Part shown: piece after piece, positions 1-9,091 of the stretch
Numbering within the stretch: position 1 is the stretch's first letter
Layout of the letters: every line of letters starts with the position of its first letter
From: Microbacteriaceae bacterium PS02333
Lineage (GTDB): Bacteria > Actinomycetota > Actinomycetes > Actinomycetales > Microbacteriaceae
Direction of reading: 5' to 3'
Length of the DNA stretch: 46,548 bases
Assembly: GCA_029959665.1 (NCBI GenBank)
Contig: JASCOI010000015.1
Span: 1-46,548, forward strand
Notes under the pieces: generated by a model
What the model was told of the DNA's origin: nothing
Databases searched by the model: none
The model's input: the letters and a program-made list of their open reading frames with translations, nothing else
Made by a program: the position numbers and the translations under genes

Positions 1-43
1 GTTGGCCGACGGCGCGGGGCACCCCCCCCACCACCTCGCTCGC

Positions 44-61
44 CGCCGCACCGAGGCGGCG
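44..61. repeat. short GC-rich inverted repeat at window edge
   Basis: A 6-base inverted repeat (44-49 and 56-61) with a 6-base loop lies in the first 99 bases, where no gene is visible. A run of nine C's occurs just before it (22-29 region). It may be the tail or terminator of a gene lying outside the window; very GC-rich DNA makes such short stems common by chance. Confidence 0.25.
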
Positions 62-114
62 CGCGCCGGCGGGGCGCGCGGCCGGGTGGACACGGGGGCA
101 TGAGCGGCGCGCGA

Positions 115-120
115 TACGCT
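115..120 (+). promoter_or_regulatory. -10 box TACGCT for the first glycosyltransferase
   Basis: TACGCT matches the actinobacterial TAnnnT -10 pattern, 42 bases before the GTG start at 163. An 8-base inverted repeat (121-128 and 136-143, 7-base loop) straddles the expected transcription start and could form a 5' hairpin or an operator. Confidence 0.5.
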
Positions 121-162
121 GGACCGTCATCCGCCGACGGTCCAGGCCGAAAGGAACACCGC

Positions 163-1311
163 GTGCCGCAGCTCACCGTCCTCATCGACGGGACCGCCGT
201 ACCGCGGAACCTCGGCGGAGTCGGCCGGTACGTGGAGGGCGTCGTCTCGCACCTCGCCGCGGCCGATCCGCAGCTCGACCTGCACCTCGTCGTGCGCCGC
301 GAGCACGTCGCGCACTTCTCCCGGATCGCTCCGGACGTCACGGTGCACGTCGCCCCGGGACGGGTCCGGTCGGTGCCGCTGCGGTTCCTCTGGGAGCAGA
401 CCGGACTCGTCGCACTCGGCCGGCGGCTCGGCGCCCGGGTCCTGCACTCCCCGCACTACACATTCCCGTTCGCCTGGCGCCGCGGCTCCGTCGTCACCCT
501 GCACGACGCCACGTTCTTCTCGAACCCCGAGTGGCACTCCCGGCTGAAGCGCACGTTCTTCACGTGGTGGAGCCGCCGCTCGTTGCGGAGCCGTCCCGTC
601 GTGGTCGTCCCGAGCGAGGCGACACGGACCGAAGCGGCACGCGCCGTCACCGGCATCCGCGCCGACGTCCGGGTCGCGCACCTCGGGGTCGACCGCACCG
701 TGTTCCACGCGCCCACCGACGACCAGGTCGCCGACGCCCGCATCGCCGCCGGGCTGCCGGACGACGCCGAGTGGATCGCATTCCTCGGCACGATCGAGCC
801 GAGGAAGAACGTCGGCGCGCTGCTCGACGCGTACCGCTCGGTCCGGACCAGCAGGGCGGCCGACGGGCGGGACACCCCGTGGCTGGTGCTCTCCGGTGCA
901 CGCGGGTGGGACGACCAGGCGATCGCCGCGCTCGACGCCCTGACCGACGACGACCACGTGATCGAAGCCGGGTACCTGCCGCTGGCGGACCTCTCCGGGT
1001 TCCTCGGCGGCGCGACGGTCGTCGTCTACCCCAGCCTCGGCGAGGGGTTCGGCCTGCCGGTGGTCGAGGCGATGGCCGCCGGTGCGTGCGTCCTGACGAG
1101 CCGGAAGCTCTCGTTGCCCGAGGTCGGCGGCGACGCGGCCGTCTACACCGACACCGACGCCACGTCGATCGCGACGGCCCTGTCGACGCTGCTCGACGAC
1201 GCCGAGCTGCGCGAGCAGCACCGACGCCTGGCCGTGGCGCGTGCCGCCGAGTTCACGTGGGACGCCACCGCCCGGGTGCACGCCGCCGCGTACGCCGAGG
1301 TCGCCCGGTGA
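163..1311 (+). CDS. glycosyltransferase family 4 protein
   Basis: A 382-residue GT-B fold enzyme expected to move a sugar from a nucleotide donor to a growing glycan on the cytoplasmic face. The N-terminal half carries the acceptor-side GGVGRYVEGV loop. The C-terminal half has the donor-binding block GTIEPRKNV followed by EGFGLPVVEAMAAG, which holds the conserved E-x7-E motif of GT4. The GTG at 163 is chosen because AAGGAA lies about 9 bases upstream and homology begins there; an upstream ATG at 100 has no Shine-Dalgarno. It overlaps the next gene by 4 bases (GTGA), so the two are translationally coupled. It resembles the GT4 gene at 19621. Donor and acceptor cannot be read from sequence; rhamnosyl or mannosyl transfer is plausible given the rfb genes nearby. 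Confidence 0.9.
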   Translation: MPQLTVLIDGTAVPRNLGGVGRYVEGVVSHLAAADPQLDLHLVVRREHVAHFSRIAPDVTVHVAPGRVRSVPLRFLWEQTGLVALGRRLGARVLHSPHYTFPFAWRRGSVVTLHDATFFSNPEWHSRLKRTFFTWWSRRSLRSRPVVVVPSEATRTEAARAVTGIRADVRVAHLGVDRTVFHAPTDDQVADARIAAGLPDDAEWIAFLGTIEPRKNVGALLDAYRSVRTSRAADGRDTPWLVLSGARGWDDQAIAALDALTDDDHVIEAGYLPLADLSGFLGGATVVVYPSLGEGFGLPVVEAMAAGACVLTSRKLSLPEVGGDAAVYTDTDATSIATALSTLLDDAELREQHRRLAVARAAEFTWDATARVHAAAYAEVAR

Positions 1312-2171
1312 GCGCCGCACCCCGCGTCGCCGTGCTGACGGTCACGTACAACACCGGCGAGACGATCCGGCCGTTCCTCGAGAGCATCGCGCACGCCTCG
1401 GCGACACCCGTCCCCGTCGTCATCGCCGACAACGGTTCCGCCGACCTCGACGCACTGCGCGCGATCGCCGAGTCGCACGGGGCCGTCGTGGTGTCGTCCG
1501 GCTCGAACCGCGGCTACGGGGGCGGGATCGACGCGGCGTTCTCGGCGCTCGACGACCTGCTGCCGGACGTCCGTCCGGAGTTCGTGCTCGTGACCAACCC
1601 GGACGTCGTGTTCCACGCCGGGTCCATCGACGAGCTCGTCGCCGCTGCGGACCGTCTGCCCCGCGGCGGGTCGTTCGGACCGCAGATCCTCGACGAGCAC
1701 GGGGACACCTACCCCTCCGCTCGTCAGTTGCCCTCGCTCCGCACCGGGCTCGGCCACGCGGCGTTCTCGCGCTTCTGGCCGGGGAACCCGTGGAGTCAGC
1801 GCTACTGGTCGACGACCCTCGTCGAGGAGCGCACCGCCGGGTGGCTGTCCGGTGCCTGCTTCCTGATCAGGACGTCGCTGTTCCGCGAGCTCGACGGCTT
1901 CGACGAGTCGTACTTCATGTACTTCGAGGACGTCGACCTCGGCCAACGCGTCGGGGCGTCCGGGCACGACAACGTCTACGTCCCGACCGCCGCCGTCGTG
2001 CACACCGGCGCGCACTCGACCTCGTCGAACCGTCGCCGGATGGAGGTCGAGCACCACCGGAGCGCCTACCGGTTCCTGTCCAGGAAGTACCGGGCGTGGT
2101 GGCTGTGGCCACTCCGACTCGTGCTGCACGCGGGACTATCGATCCGGGCGCGCTGGGTCACACGGAAGTAG
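1308..2171 (+). CDS. glycosyltransferase family 2, WbbL/rhamnosyltransferase-like
   Basis: A 287-residue GT-A enzyme. It opens with VAVLTVTYNTGE, shows IADNGS and NRGYGGGIDAA in the nucleotide-binding half, VTNPDVVF at the D-x-D-like metal site, and FMYFEDVDLGQR with the usual ED general-base motif. This layout is typical of the WbbL/RfbF rhamnosyltransferase branch, so transfer of L-rhamnose from dTDP-L-rhamnose is a reasonable guess and fits the rfb genes nearby. The GTG start overlaps the TGA of the preceding gene. A basic C-terminal tail may sit against the membrane. Acceptor unknown. Confidence 0.88.
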   Translation: MSAAPRVAVLTVTYNTGETIRPFLESIAHASATPVPVVIADNGSADLDALRAIAESHGAVVVSSGSNRGYGGGIDAAFSALDDLLPDVRPEFVLVTNPDVVFHAGSIDELVAAADRLPRGGSFGPQILDEHGDTYPSARQLPSLRTGLGHAAFSRFWPGNPWSQRYWSTTLVEERTAGWLSGACFLIRTSLFRELDGFDESYFMYFEDVDLGQRVGASGHDNVYVPTAAVVHTGAHSTSSNRRRMEVEHHRSAYRFLSRKYRAWWLWPLRLVLHAGLSIRARWVTRK

Positions 2172-2203
2172 CCGACGCGGTCGAAGCTGCACGAACGCTC
2201 ATG

Positions 2204-2209
2204 TAGAGT
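2204..2209 (+). promoter_or_regulatory. -10 box TAGAGT, leaderless-type start
   Basis: TAGAGT ends 8 bases before the GTG at 2218, and no Shine-Dalgarno precedes that start. The spacing predicts that transcription begins at or next to the start codon. Confidence 0.5.
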
Positions 2210-2217
2210 CGTCGGCG

Positions 2218-4047
2218 GTGATGATGAACGACAGCCGTGGTCCAACTCCAGGACGCTGGGGACCGACCAGGACCGCGATCATCGCGAACGCCGCGTTCAT
2301 CCTCGTCGCGACGGCGCTGATCGCATCGGTCGCGTACCGGACCCGGCTGATCACGACGAACATCGACGGCCTGTCCATGATGTCGATCGCGAGGCAGTAC
2401 GCGGACGGCAACGTGGCGGACGCGGTGAACGGGTACTGGTCGCCGCTCGTGTCCTGGTTGATGGCCCCGGTCATCGCCCTCGGTGCCGGGCTCACGACGG
2501 CGTACATGATCGTGAACACGCTCACCTGCGTCGCGATCCTCGTGCTCGGCGGCTGGCTGGTGCTCCGAGCGACCGGGAACAGTGCTCTCGCGCTGTGGGT
2601 GAACGCGGTCACGGCCTCCCTGCTGCTGGCCAACGTCACGCGGCAGACCCCCGACCTGCTCGTCGTGCTCTGGTTCCTGCTGTTCCTGTGGGCGTTGGTC
2701 GTCGCCGACCGCGCGTGGGACGGCACGCGGCGGCAGATGGTGGTCGCCGGCATCGCCCTCGGCGCCGCTTGCGCACTCGGCTACTTCGCGAAGCTCTACG
2801 CGGTCCCGGTGTTCGTCGGTGTGCTGCTCATCTGGCTCGTCCTGCGCTGGGCACGGCGCGGCGCGACCCGGCACCGCAGACAGCTGCTGCTGCCCGGCGT
2901 CGCGCTCGGCACGCTCGTCCTGGTCGCCGCGCCGTGGGTGATCGCCCTCTCGGTGAAGTACGACGGGTTCATGCTCGGCAGCTCCTTCGGCGTGAACATC
3001 TCCGGCAAGTTCGCCGACGCTGCCGACCCGACGGACGGCGACTACGTCGTGCCCGTCCCACCGAACGACACCGCGGTGACCCCGGCAGAGGACCGCACTC
3101 CGTCGATGTACGCCGGGAACGCCCTGACCGCGCCACGGACGAACGGGACCTCGGTCGACAACGACGCCGTCGCACCCGACGACACGGTCGACGAAGCCGG
3201 CTCGAGCATCGTCGACAAGGTGGCGTACTACGCCGCGCAGCGCGTCCACGCCTTCCCGTTCTACCTGAACCGGATCAGCTCCTTCGCGGCGTTCGCCGTC
3301 CCGATCGGCGTCCTGTTCTCCGCTGCCGCGGTCGCGGGCGTGGTCCGGCACCGCACGCACCCCGCCGCGGTGCTCACCGGGATCGCGACCGGCGTCTACG
3401 CCCTCGGCTACGCGTTCATCACCACCGAGGCGTCGCAGGGCGGGAACGCCCGGTACTACCTGCCGGTGCTCACCGGCACGCTCCTGATGGGTGTCACCCT
3501 CGTCCCACTGGTCTGGCGGCGGATCGGCGTCGGCGCCTGGGTCAGGAAGTCGCTCGTCGTCGCGGCGTGCGTCGTCGTCGCGCTCGCGTCGTTCACGCAG
3601 AACGTCCTCGGCGAGCCGCACCCGTTCACCACCGTCAAGTCCGGGGCCGGCGGTGCGCCGACGTTCGACGTGTTCGGGCCCACCGCGGCGCCGAGCGACG
3701 CGGACCTGATGACGAAGCTCGCCCAGGCGGACGCGATCCCCGCCGGGTCGCAGATCATCGGGGACAACGCCCGCGAGACCGTGAGCATCGCGTGGCGGAC
3801 CGGCGCACAGGCGTACGGCAAGGCCGAGCAGGAGTACGACTTCCGGGACCCCTCGCTCGTCGCGCTGTTGCAGCGGGCCGGCGTCGACCAGTTCCTGCAC
3901 TTCGCACAGCCCGGCACGCCCGAGCCGGACTACTCCGCGATCGGGACGCTCCGCGCCTCGATCGACGCGGACAGCTCCTGCGACAACGACACGAGCGGGG
4001 GCACGCCGATCCCCTGCCGGATCGACGTGATCGACATCAGGGACTAG
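2218..4047 (+). CDS. multi-pass membrane GT-C-like glycosyltransferase (paralogue of the gene at 16035)
   Basis: A 609-residue integral membrane protein with about ten hydrophobic segments and a polar extracytoplasmic region near residues 260-330 (TDGDYVVPVPPND region) and another at the C-terminus. The early SIARQYADG...NGYWSPLVSW stretch resembles the first extracellular loop of GT-C enzymes, though the classic DD/DE/ED catalytic pair is not obvious. It shares many blocks with the protein encoded on the opposite strand at 16035: SIARQYA, DAVN.YWSP, TPDLLV, KYDG.MLGSSFGVN, GGN.RYY. The start may be GTG 2218 or the ATGs at 2221 and 2224. Likely role: adding sugars from polyprenyl-phosphate donors to a surface glycan. 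The specific reaction is unknown, and a polymerase-like role is an alternative. Confidence 0.8.
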   Translation: MMMNDSRGPTPGRWGPTRTAIIANAAFILVATALIASVAYRTRLITTNIDGLSMMSIARQYADGNVADAVNGYWSPLVSWLMAPVIALGAGLTTAYMIVNTLTCVAILVLGGWLVLRATGNSALALWVNAVTASLLLANVTRQTPDLLVVLWFLLFLWALVVADRAWDGTRRQMVVAGIALGAACALGYFAKLYAVPVFVGVLLIWLVLRWARRGATRHRRQLLLPGVALGTLVLVAAPWVIALSVKYDGFMLGSSFGVNISGKFADAADPTDGDYVVPVPPNDTAVTPAEDRTPSMYAGNALTAPRTNGTSVDNDAVAPDDTVDEAGSSIVDKVAYYAAQRVHAFPFYLNRISSFAAFAVPIGVLFSAAAVAGVVRHRTHPAAVLTGIATGVYALGYAFITTEASQGGNARYYLPVLTGTLLMGVTLVPLVWRRIGVGAWVRKSLVVAACVVVALASFTQNVLGEPHPFTTVKSGAGGAPTFDVFGPTAAPSDADLMTKLAQADAIPAGSQIIGDNARETVSIAWRTGAQAYGKAEQEYDFRDPSLVALLQRAGVDQFLHFAQPGTPEPDYSAIGTLRASIDADSSCDNDTSGGTPIPCRIDVIDIRD

Positions 4048-5867
4048 CGGCGCGCCAGCTCCGCCGTCGCGGCGTCCAGCAGCACCCGTGCCCGGGCGTC
4101 GAAGGAGTGCTCCGCCGCGACGTGTGTCGCCACCGCCTGCCGCTCGCTCCCGTCGGGCCACGGGAACGCCGGGTCGAGCAGCTCCGCCAGACGCCCCGGT
4201 CGGTCCGCTACCGCGAGCGTCGGCACGTCCAGCACGTCGGACAGCCCGGCGACCGGATCCGTGACGACGACCCCGCCCGCTGCCAGCACGTCGAACACCC
4301 GGTTGGACAGGAACCCACCGGCGGCCATGTCCGGCCAGTGGTCGTTGAGGACGACCCGCGCGGACGCGTACGCCGTCGCGACCTCGGCGCGTCCGAGGGC
4401 GGGCTCCCCCAGTGACCCGGTCGGCACCAGCGCGTCCCACCCGGGTCCGTGCACCGTCAGGTCCACGCCGAGCGCAACGGCCTCGGCGACGAGGGGCCTC
4501 GCCGCACCACGCGTCGAGCCGACGAACACGACCCGCCCGGCGTCGGCGCTCGAGTCCGACCGCGCAGTCGGGGAGAACACCGACGGGTCGGTCGCCTGCA
4601 GCAGGGTCCGAACCGGCACGCCGGCGCGCTCCGATGCCTGCACCGCCCAGGCCGGACCGGCGGCGAACACCGCGTCGAACGACCGGAGCTCGGTGTCCGC
4701 GACGTCGTCCGGGTGGCTGATCACCCAGAGCAGGTTCACCGAAGCGGGGTTCGGCGGCACCCGGTCGAGTCCACGGACCACGAGCGTCACGTCGTCCGTG
4801 ACGTCGTCGTCCCGCACGTGGGCGTCCCGCCGGTCGATCCGCACGCGCTGCCCGAGCCGCTCCAGCGCTGCGGCGAGCTCCGCGGCGAAGTGCACGTCAC
4901 CCCAACCGTCGCCCTCCGGTCCGGCGGGTGCGGCGGTCTTCAGTGACCACGTCAGCACGCCGTCGCCGTCGACCGGATGCCGCGGTGCGACCGGCCGCGC
5001 ACCCCACGGCGGGAGCGGAGGACCGGCCGTGACGACGCCGTCGCCGTCCGCCGTGCGGTCGCGCCACCGGGAGAACGCGTCCACGGTGGCGGCGTCGACG
5101 GTGCGGCCGGCCTCCGCCGACCGGGTCGCGGCCGCCACGAGGCGCACGGCACCGTCGATGCGGTCGGCCGCCGCGCGGCTCCAGACCGTCAGGGTCATCC
5201 GTTCGTCCGGGAGGACCGGTGCCGGTACCAGGGCGGCGCGCGGCATCGCGATCACCGGCTGGTCCGCCGCGAAGACCGCCGAGGTCGTGGCCGGTTGCCG
5301 GGTCGGCCCGCCGGCGTGGTCGTCGGTGCGGTCGTCGGTCCACGGCAGGGCCCCTGGTCGGAGCAGGAGGGCGCCGTTGCGCCCGGACCCGTCGGGCATC
5401 CGCACGCGAGCCTGGACGACACCGTCCGCGCCGGCCGCCGCGAGCGCGCGGAGGTCCTCGTCGCCGATCGTCACCGTCGAGTCGAGCAGCACGACCGTCC
5501 GACCGCTCCCGCTGGCGAGCCCGGCGTTGATCGCGGACCCGATCCCCGCCACCGGCTCCTGGCGGACCCACGGCAGGTCGGGCTGCTGCTCGTCCACGGG
5601 TGAGGCGTCCGCGACGTACGAGACGACGCGGACGTCGGTGTCCGTGCCGAGCGCCCGACGCACCGACGCGACCAGCGGCGGGACCGCCGCATGGCGATCA
5701 GCGCGGCTGACGACGACCACCGTGACCGGACGGTCCGAGTGCGGCAGCGCGCCGTCCCACCCGGCCACCGGAACGGGCGACGCCGCCGTCACGGACGCGG
5801 GGCGAGCCTCCAGGCCGGAGCCGGGGGCCGTCGCTTCCGGACGGCGGCGTCTGCGGAGGAACGCCAC
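4044..5867 (-). CDS. CgeB-like glycosyltransferase with N-terminal GT2-like domain
   Basis: A 607-residue protein that looks bipartite. Residues about 45-250 resemble a degraded GT-A domain: VTVVVVSRAD at the start, then GIGSAINAGLASG and VVLLDSTVT where the D-x-D would be. Residues about 330-600 match the CgeB/glycosyl-transferase-group-1_2 type: NLLWVISHPDDV, FDAVFAAGPAW, VVFVGSTRG, and a C-terminal FLSNRVFDVLAAGGVVVTDPV block. The start is GTG. It lies 7 bases after rfbA on the same strand, so rfbC-rfbA-this gene form an operon. Its stop overlaps the stop of the convergent gene at 2218 by 4 bases. It probably uses dTDP-rhamnose or a related donor (inference from context). The first domain may be inactive. 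Confidence 0.8.
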   Translation of the reverse strand: MAFLRRRRRPEATAPGSGLEARPASVTAASPVPVAGWDGALPHSDRPVTVVVVSRADRHAAVPPLVASVRRALGTDTDVRVVSYVADASPVDEQQPDLPWVRQEPVAGIGSAINAGLASGSGRTVVLLDSTVTIGDEDLRALAAAGADGVVQARVRMPDGSGRNGALLLRPGALPWTDDRTDDHAGGPTRQPATTSAVFAADQPVIAMPRAALVPAPVLPDERMTLTVWSRAAADRIDGAVRLVAAATRSAEAGRTVDAATVDAFSRWRDRTADGDGVVTAGPPLPPWGARPVAPRHPVDGDGVLTWSLKTAAPAGPEGDGWGDVHFAAELAAALERLGQRVRIDRRDAHVRDDDVTDDVTLVVRGLDRVPPNPASVNLLWVISHPDDVADTELRSFDAVFAAGPAWAVQASERAGVPVRTLLQATDPSVFSPTARSDSSADAGRVVFVGSTRGAARPLVAEAVALGVDLTVHGPGWDALVPTGSLGEPALGRAEVATAYASARVVLNDHWPDMAAGGFLSNRVFDVLAAGGVVVTDPVAGLSDVLDVPTLAVADRPGRLAELLDPAFPWPDGSERQAVATHVAAEHSFDARARVLLDAATAELARR

Positions 5868-5874
5868 GGTTGGG

Positions 5875-6738
5875 TCAGCCGGCGAGCAGCTGCTGCAGGT
5901 AGACGCCGTAGCCGCTCTTCGCGAGCGGCGCGGCGAGCGCCGCGAGGGCGGCGTCGTCGATCCAGCCGTTCCGCCAGGCGATCTCCTCGATGCAGCCGAT
6001 CTTGTGGCCCTGGCGGTCCTCGATGACCTTGACGTACTCGGACGCCTGCATCATCGACTCGAACGTGCCGGTGTCGAGCCACGCGGTACCGCGGTCGAGC
6101 ACCTCGACGCCGAGCGTGCCGGCGTCCAGGTAGCGCTCGTTGACCGTGGAGATCTCGAGCTCGCCGCGGGCGCTCGGCTCGATGGTCTTGGCGATCTCGA
6201 CGACCTTGTTGTCGTAGAAGTAGAGGCCGGGGACGGCGTAGTTCGACTTCGGCTCCGCCGGCTTCTCCTCGATGGAGACGGCCGTGAAGTCCTCGTCGAA
6301 CTCCACGACGCCGTACGCCTTCGGGTCGGCCACGTGGTAGGCGAAGATGGTCGCGCCCTGGACCTCGGTGTTCTTCTTCAAGCTGGTGCCGAGGCCCGTG
6401 CCGTGGAAGATGTTGTCGCCGAGGACCAGCGCGACGCTGTCGTCGCCGATGAAGTCCTCACCGATGACGAACGCCTGCGCCAGGCCGTCCGGGCTCGGCT
6501 GCACGGCGTACTGGATGTCCATGCCGTAGGCCGAGCCGTCCCCGAGCAGTGCCCGGAACTGGTCGTTGTACTCCGGGGTCGTGATGACCAGGACCTCGCG
6601 GATGCCGGCCATCATGAGCGTCGACAGCGGGTAGTAGACCATCGGCTTGTCGTAGATGGGCATGAGCTGCTTGCTGATGCCCTTGGTGATCGGCCAGAGG
6701 CGCGAGCCGGATCCGCCGGCCAGGATGATGCCCTTCAC
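5875..6738 (-). CDS. rfbA: glucose-1-phosphate thymidylyltransferase RfbA
   Basis: The first enzyme of dTDP-L-rhamnose synthesis: glucose-1-phosphate + dTTP to dTDP-glucose. The 287-residue protein opens with [15 protein letters not shown] (nucleotide-binding G-x-G-x-R loop), then [36 protein letters not shown] and [13 protein letters not shown], all diagnostic of RfbA/RmlA. The GTG at 6738 is chosen over an upstream codon because GAGGAGC sits at the right distance and homology starts at once. The start codon overlaps the rfbC stop (GTGA), so translation is coupled. Length is normal for the family. Confidence 0.97.
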   Translation of the reverse strand: MKGIILAGGSGSRLWPITKGISKQLMPIYDKPMVYYPLSTLMMAGIREVLVITTPEYNDQFRALLGDGSAYGMDIQYAVQPSPDGLAQAFVIGEDFIGDDSVALVLGDNIFHGTGLGTSLKKNTEVQGATIFAYHVADPKAYGVVEFDEDFTAVSIEEKPAEPKSNYAVPGLYFYDNKVVEIAKTIEPSARGELEISTVNERYLDAGTLGVEVLDRGTAWLDTGTFESMMQASEYVKVIEDRQGHKIGCIEEIAWRNGWIDDAALAALAAPLAKSGYGVYLQQLLAG

Positions 6739-7343
6739 TTGCTGCTCCTCAGCGACTCCGTGTACGCGACGCACTCCTCGTAGGTGGGCAGCAGACCGGC
6801 CGCTGCCGCTTCCTCAAGGGTCGGGGCGCTGGTGTCCTTCTCGCTCAGCACGGGGTCGCCGATGCCCTCCGGCAGCTCGAGGCCGACCGTCGGGTCGAGG
6901 ATCGTGATCCCCTTCTCGCGCTCCGGGTCGTAGTGGGCGCTGACGAGGTAGTTCACCGTGGACTGGTCCTCGAGCGCGACGATCGCGTGGCCGAGGCCCT
7001 CCGACAGGTAGACGGCCTTGCGGTCGACGTCGTCGATGCGCACCGAGTCCCACTGGCCGAACGTCGGTGACCCGACCCGGATGTCGACGATGTAGTCGAT
7101 GAACGCGCCGCGCACGGCGGTGACGTACTTCGCCTGGCTCGGGGCGACGAGCGCGTAGTGGATCCCCCGCGCGACGCCGCGCGACGAGATCGACATGTTC
7201 ACCTGCCGGAGGTCGAGGGGGTGTCCGACCGTCGCTTCGAGCACGTCGGCGCGGTATGCCTCGAGGAAGGCTCCTCGTGCGTCGCCGTGCTGGACGGGGG
7301 TGAACTCCCACGCGCCTTGGATCTTCAGTTCGCGGATCTGCAC
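6735..7343 (-). CDS. rfbC: dTDP-4-dehydrorhamnose 3,5-epimerase RfbC
   Basis: Epimerises dTDP-4-keto-6-deoxyglucose at C3 and C5, the third step to dTDP-L-rhamnose. The 202-residue cupin shows [12 protein letters not shown], the catalytic RGIHYA (His62), and [13 protein letters not shown] and SEGLGHA in the second half. These match RfbC/RmlC. The GTG start at 7343 follows a TAGGAT -10 box with a 6-base gap and no Shine-Dalgarno, so the mRNA is probably leaderless. It is the first gene of the minus-strand rfbC-rfbA-glycosyltransferase operon. Its pathway partners rfbB and rfbD lie about 7 kb away on the other strand. Confidence 0.96.
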   Translation of the reverse strand: MQIRELKIQGAWEFTPVQHGDARGAFLEAYRADVLEATVGHPLDLRQVNMSISSRGVARGIHYALVAPSQAKYVTAVRGAFIDYIVDIRVGSPTFGQWDSVRIDDVDRKAVYLSEGLGHAIVALEDQSTVNYLVSAHYDPEREKGITILDPTVGLELPEGIGDPVLSEKDTSAPTLEEAAAAGLLPTYEECVAYTESLRSSK

Positions 7344-7349
7344 CGTGGA

Positions 7350-7355
7350 ATCCTA
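7350..7355 (-). promoter_or_regulatory. -10 box TAGGAT for rfbC operon, leaderless-type
   Basis: On the minus strand TAGGAT is followed by six bases and then the rfbC GTG. This is one of several starts in the window with this geometry. Confidence 0.6.
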
Positions 7356-7383
7356 GCAAGAGCCCTCGCCGGACGGCCCCCGA

Positions 7384-8916
7384 TCAGCCCCAGTACGGCA
7401 GGAACGAGTTGTACCAGTGCAGGTCGACCGTCGCGATGCCGGCTCCGATCGCCACCGCGCAGGCGATGAACACGAACGGTCGTACCCCGCGCGTCGACAC
7501 GAGCCGCCCGCCGAGGAACAGCAGCACCACCGCGGGGAGAACCGGCAGGAAGTACCGCCCCTGGAGCCCTTCGAGGACGAGCCCCTTCGTCGGCGTGTAG
7601 TAGATGTACAGCGCGAGGCAGACCGCACCGATCACCGCGGCCGCTCCGGCGGCGACCACCACGCGCCACACGACACCGCCACGGAGTGCACGGACGGCGG
7701 CGCGCTCGTGCGGTTCGACGGTGAGGATCGCGAGCACCACGACGACCACGAGCAGGATCACGAAGACCATCGGCAAGGGGGACCGCAGCCAGGAGAACGA
7801 TCCGAACACCCCGCGCCAGATCTCGCCCTTCTGGTCGGTGAGCCCGGTCGGACCGTCGAACACGAGCGACTTCAGCGTCGCCTTGACGAACGCGAACGGG
7901 GCGCCGATGACGTAGGCGCGCTGCTCGGCCGGATCGTTGAGCGGGTTGACGCCCGTGGAGATCCAGCTCGTCGCGCGGAGCCACCCGAGCAACGCGACCA
8001 TCGCGCTGACCGCGACGGCGGCGGTGCTGGCGATCGCACGCCACGACCGCGCCGCCGGGTTGCGGAACGGGATGGCGAGCACGATCACGGCGAGGGGCGC
8101 GTACGTCGGTTTCACGAGCGCGATCCCGACGAACAACACGCCGAGCAGGAGCCATCGCCACCAGCCGAGCGGGCCGTCCCGGAGCGACCACCGGAGGACG
8201 ACCGCGGTCGCGAGGACGCAGAGCCCCAACGTCACGCCGTCGGCACTGAAGGACGCCGCTTGGGACACCACCGAGGGGAACATGCCGATCGCGAAGAACG
8301 CCAACCTGCCGACGGGTGTCAACCGTGCGGCAGCGAGGAGGAGCCCGGCCACCGCGAGCAACCCGAGTGCCCGACCGAGCTCCAGGGTGACGAGCACGGG
8401 GAGATCGAGCGCCTCCCCCACCCAGATCGCGACGACCTGCGGCACGTACGCGACCGGGGCGTACTGCGCCGTGTTCGTGAACGTCACCCAGCCGGTGTCG
8501 TCCGCGGAGGCGTGCAGCGACGCGAGCTTCGACCAGTCCAGGTCGCGGAAGGTCGTGGGGTCCTCGAAGCCGCGCTGGTAGTGCGACTCCGCGAACAGGG
8601 CGGGCCACGCCGTCGGGACGACTCCGCCGACCTCGCCGTCACGGACGTGCGGCTGGTTCTCGGACTCCACCGACACGAATCCGCCGTGTGCGACCTGCCA
8701 CGCGCGGAACACGTGCGTCGGCTCGTCGGGGTTCAGCCCGGGAGGGGTGATCGCGATGAAGGCGGCACCGCCGAGCAGGAACACGAGCAGGAAGGCGATG
8801 AACTGCCACGAAGATCGGAGCCAGCTCGTCGACCGCCCCGACGGCGTCGCCGCGGTCGTCGTGGTCCTGGTCCTGGTCGTGGTCGTCGCGGTTGCTGCCA
8901 CTGCGCTGTCCGTCAC
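7384..8916 (-). CDS. DUF2142 family membrane protein
   Basis: A 510-residue multi-pass protein. A Thr/Ala/Arg-rich cytoplasmic N-terminus of about 35 residues is followed by a first membrane helix and then the family's signature loop, GLNPDEPTHVFRAWQVAHG. About ten more hydrophobic helices follow. DUF2142 proteins have a GT-C-like topology and are often found in polysaccharide clusters, but their reaction is not established. The GTG at 8916 is chosen because AGGGGGA lies just upstream; an in-frame extension to 9039 has no support. Two further members of the family are encoded at 26425 and 31534. Probable substrate: a polyprenyl-linked sugar (inference). Confidence 0.85.
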   Translation of the reverse strand: MTDSAVAATATTTTRTRTTTTAATPSGRSTSWLRSSWQFIAFLLVFLLGGAAFIAITPPGLNPDEPTHVFRAWQVAHGGFVSVESENQPHVRDGEVGGVVPTAWPALFAESHYQRGFEDPTTFRDLDWSKLASLHASADDTGWVTFTNTAQYAPVAYVPQVVAIWVGEALDLPVLVTLELGRALGLLAVAGLLLAAARLTPVGRLAFFAIGMFPSVVSQAASFSADGVTLGLCVLATAVVLRWSLRDGPLGWWRWLLLGVLFVGIALVKPTYAPLAVIVLAIPFRNPAARSWRAIASTAAVAVSAMVALLGWLRATSWISTGVNPLNDPAEQRAYVIGAPFAFVKATLKSLVFDGPTGLTDQKGEIWRGVFGSFSWLRSPLPMVFVILLVVVVVLAILTVEPHERAAVRALRGGVVWRVVVAAGAAAVIGAVCLALYIYYTPTKGLVLEGLQGRYFLPVLPAVVLLFLGGRLVSTRGVRPFVFIACAVAIGAGIATVDLHWYNSFLPYWG

Positions 8917-9038
8917 TCGTCGTCCCCCTGCGGTCCTGGTCCGTCGCGGGCTCCGCGCGGATGCCCCGGAGAATCGTACGGGACGACGGGCGGGGACGCG
9001 GACGACGCTCTCCTGCATGCCGAGGACTGCGGGCGTCA

Positions 9039-9087
9039 CAGGGGCACCCCGGTCGCCGTGGTCCCGAGAGCGACCGAGGCGCCCCTG
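9039..9087 (-). terminator. terminator after the M15 peptidase gene
   Basis: Arms 9039-9056 and 9070-9087 enclose a 13-base loop. Read on the minus strand all 18 positions pair, including two G-U wobbles; on the plus strand the same positions would be A-C mismatches. The structure therefore serves the minus-strand transcript. It starts 5 bases past the stop of the peptidase gene. No clear U-tract follows, as is common in high-GC actinobacteria. Confidence 0.75.
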
Positions 9088-9091
9088 CGGA

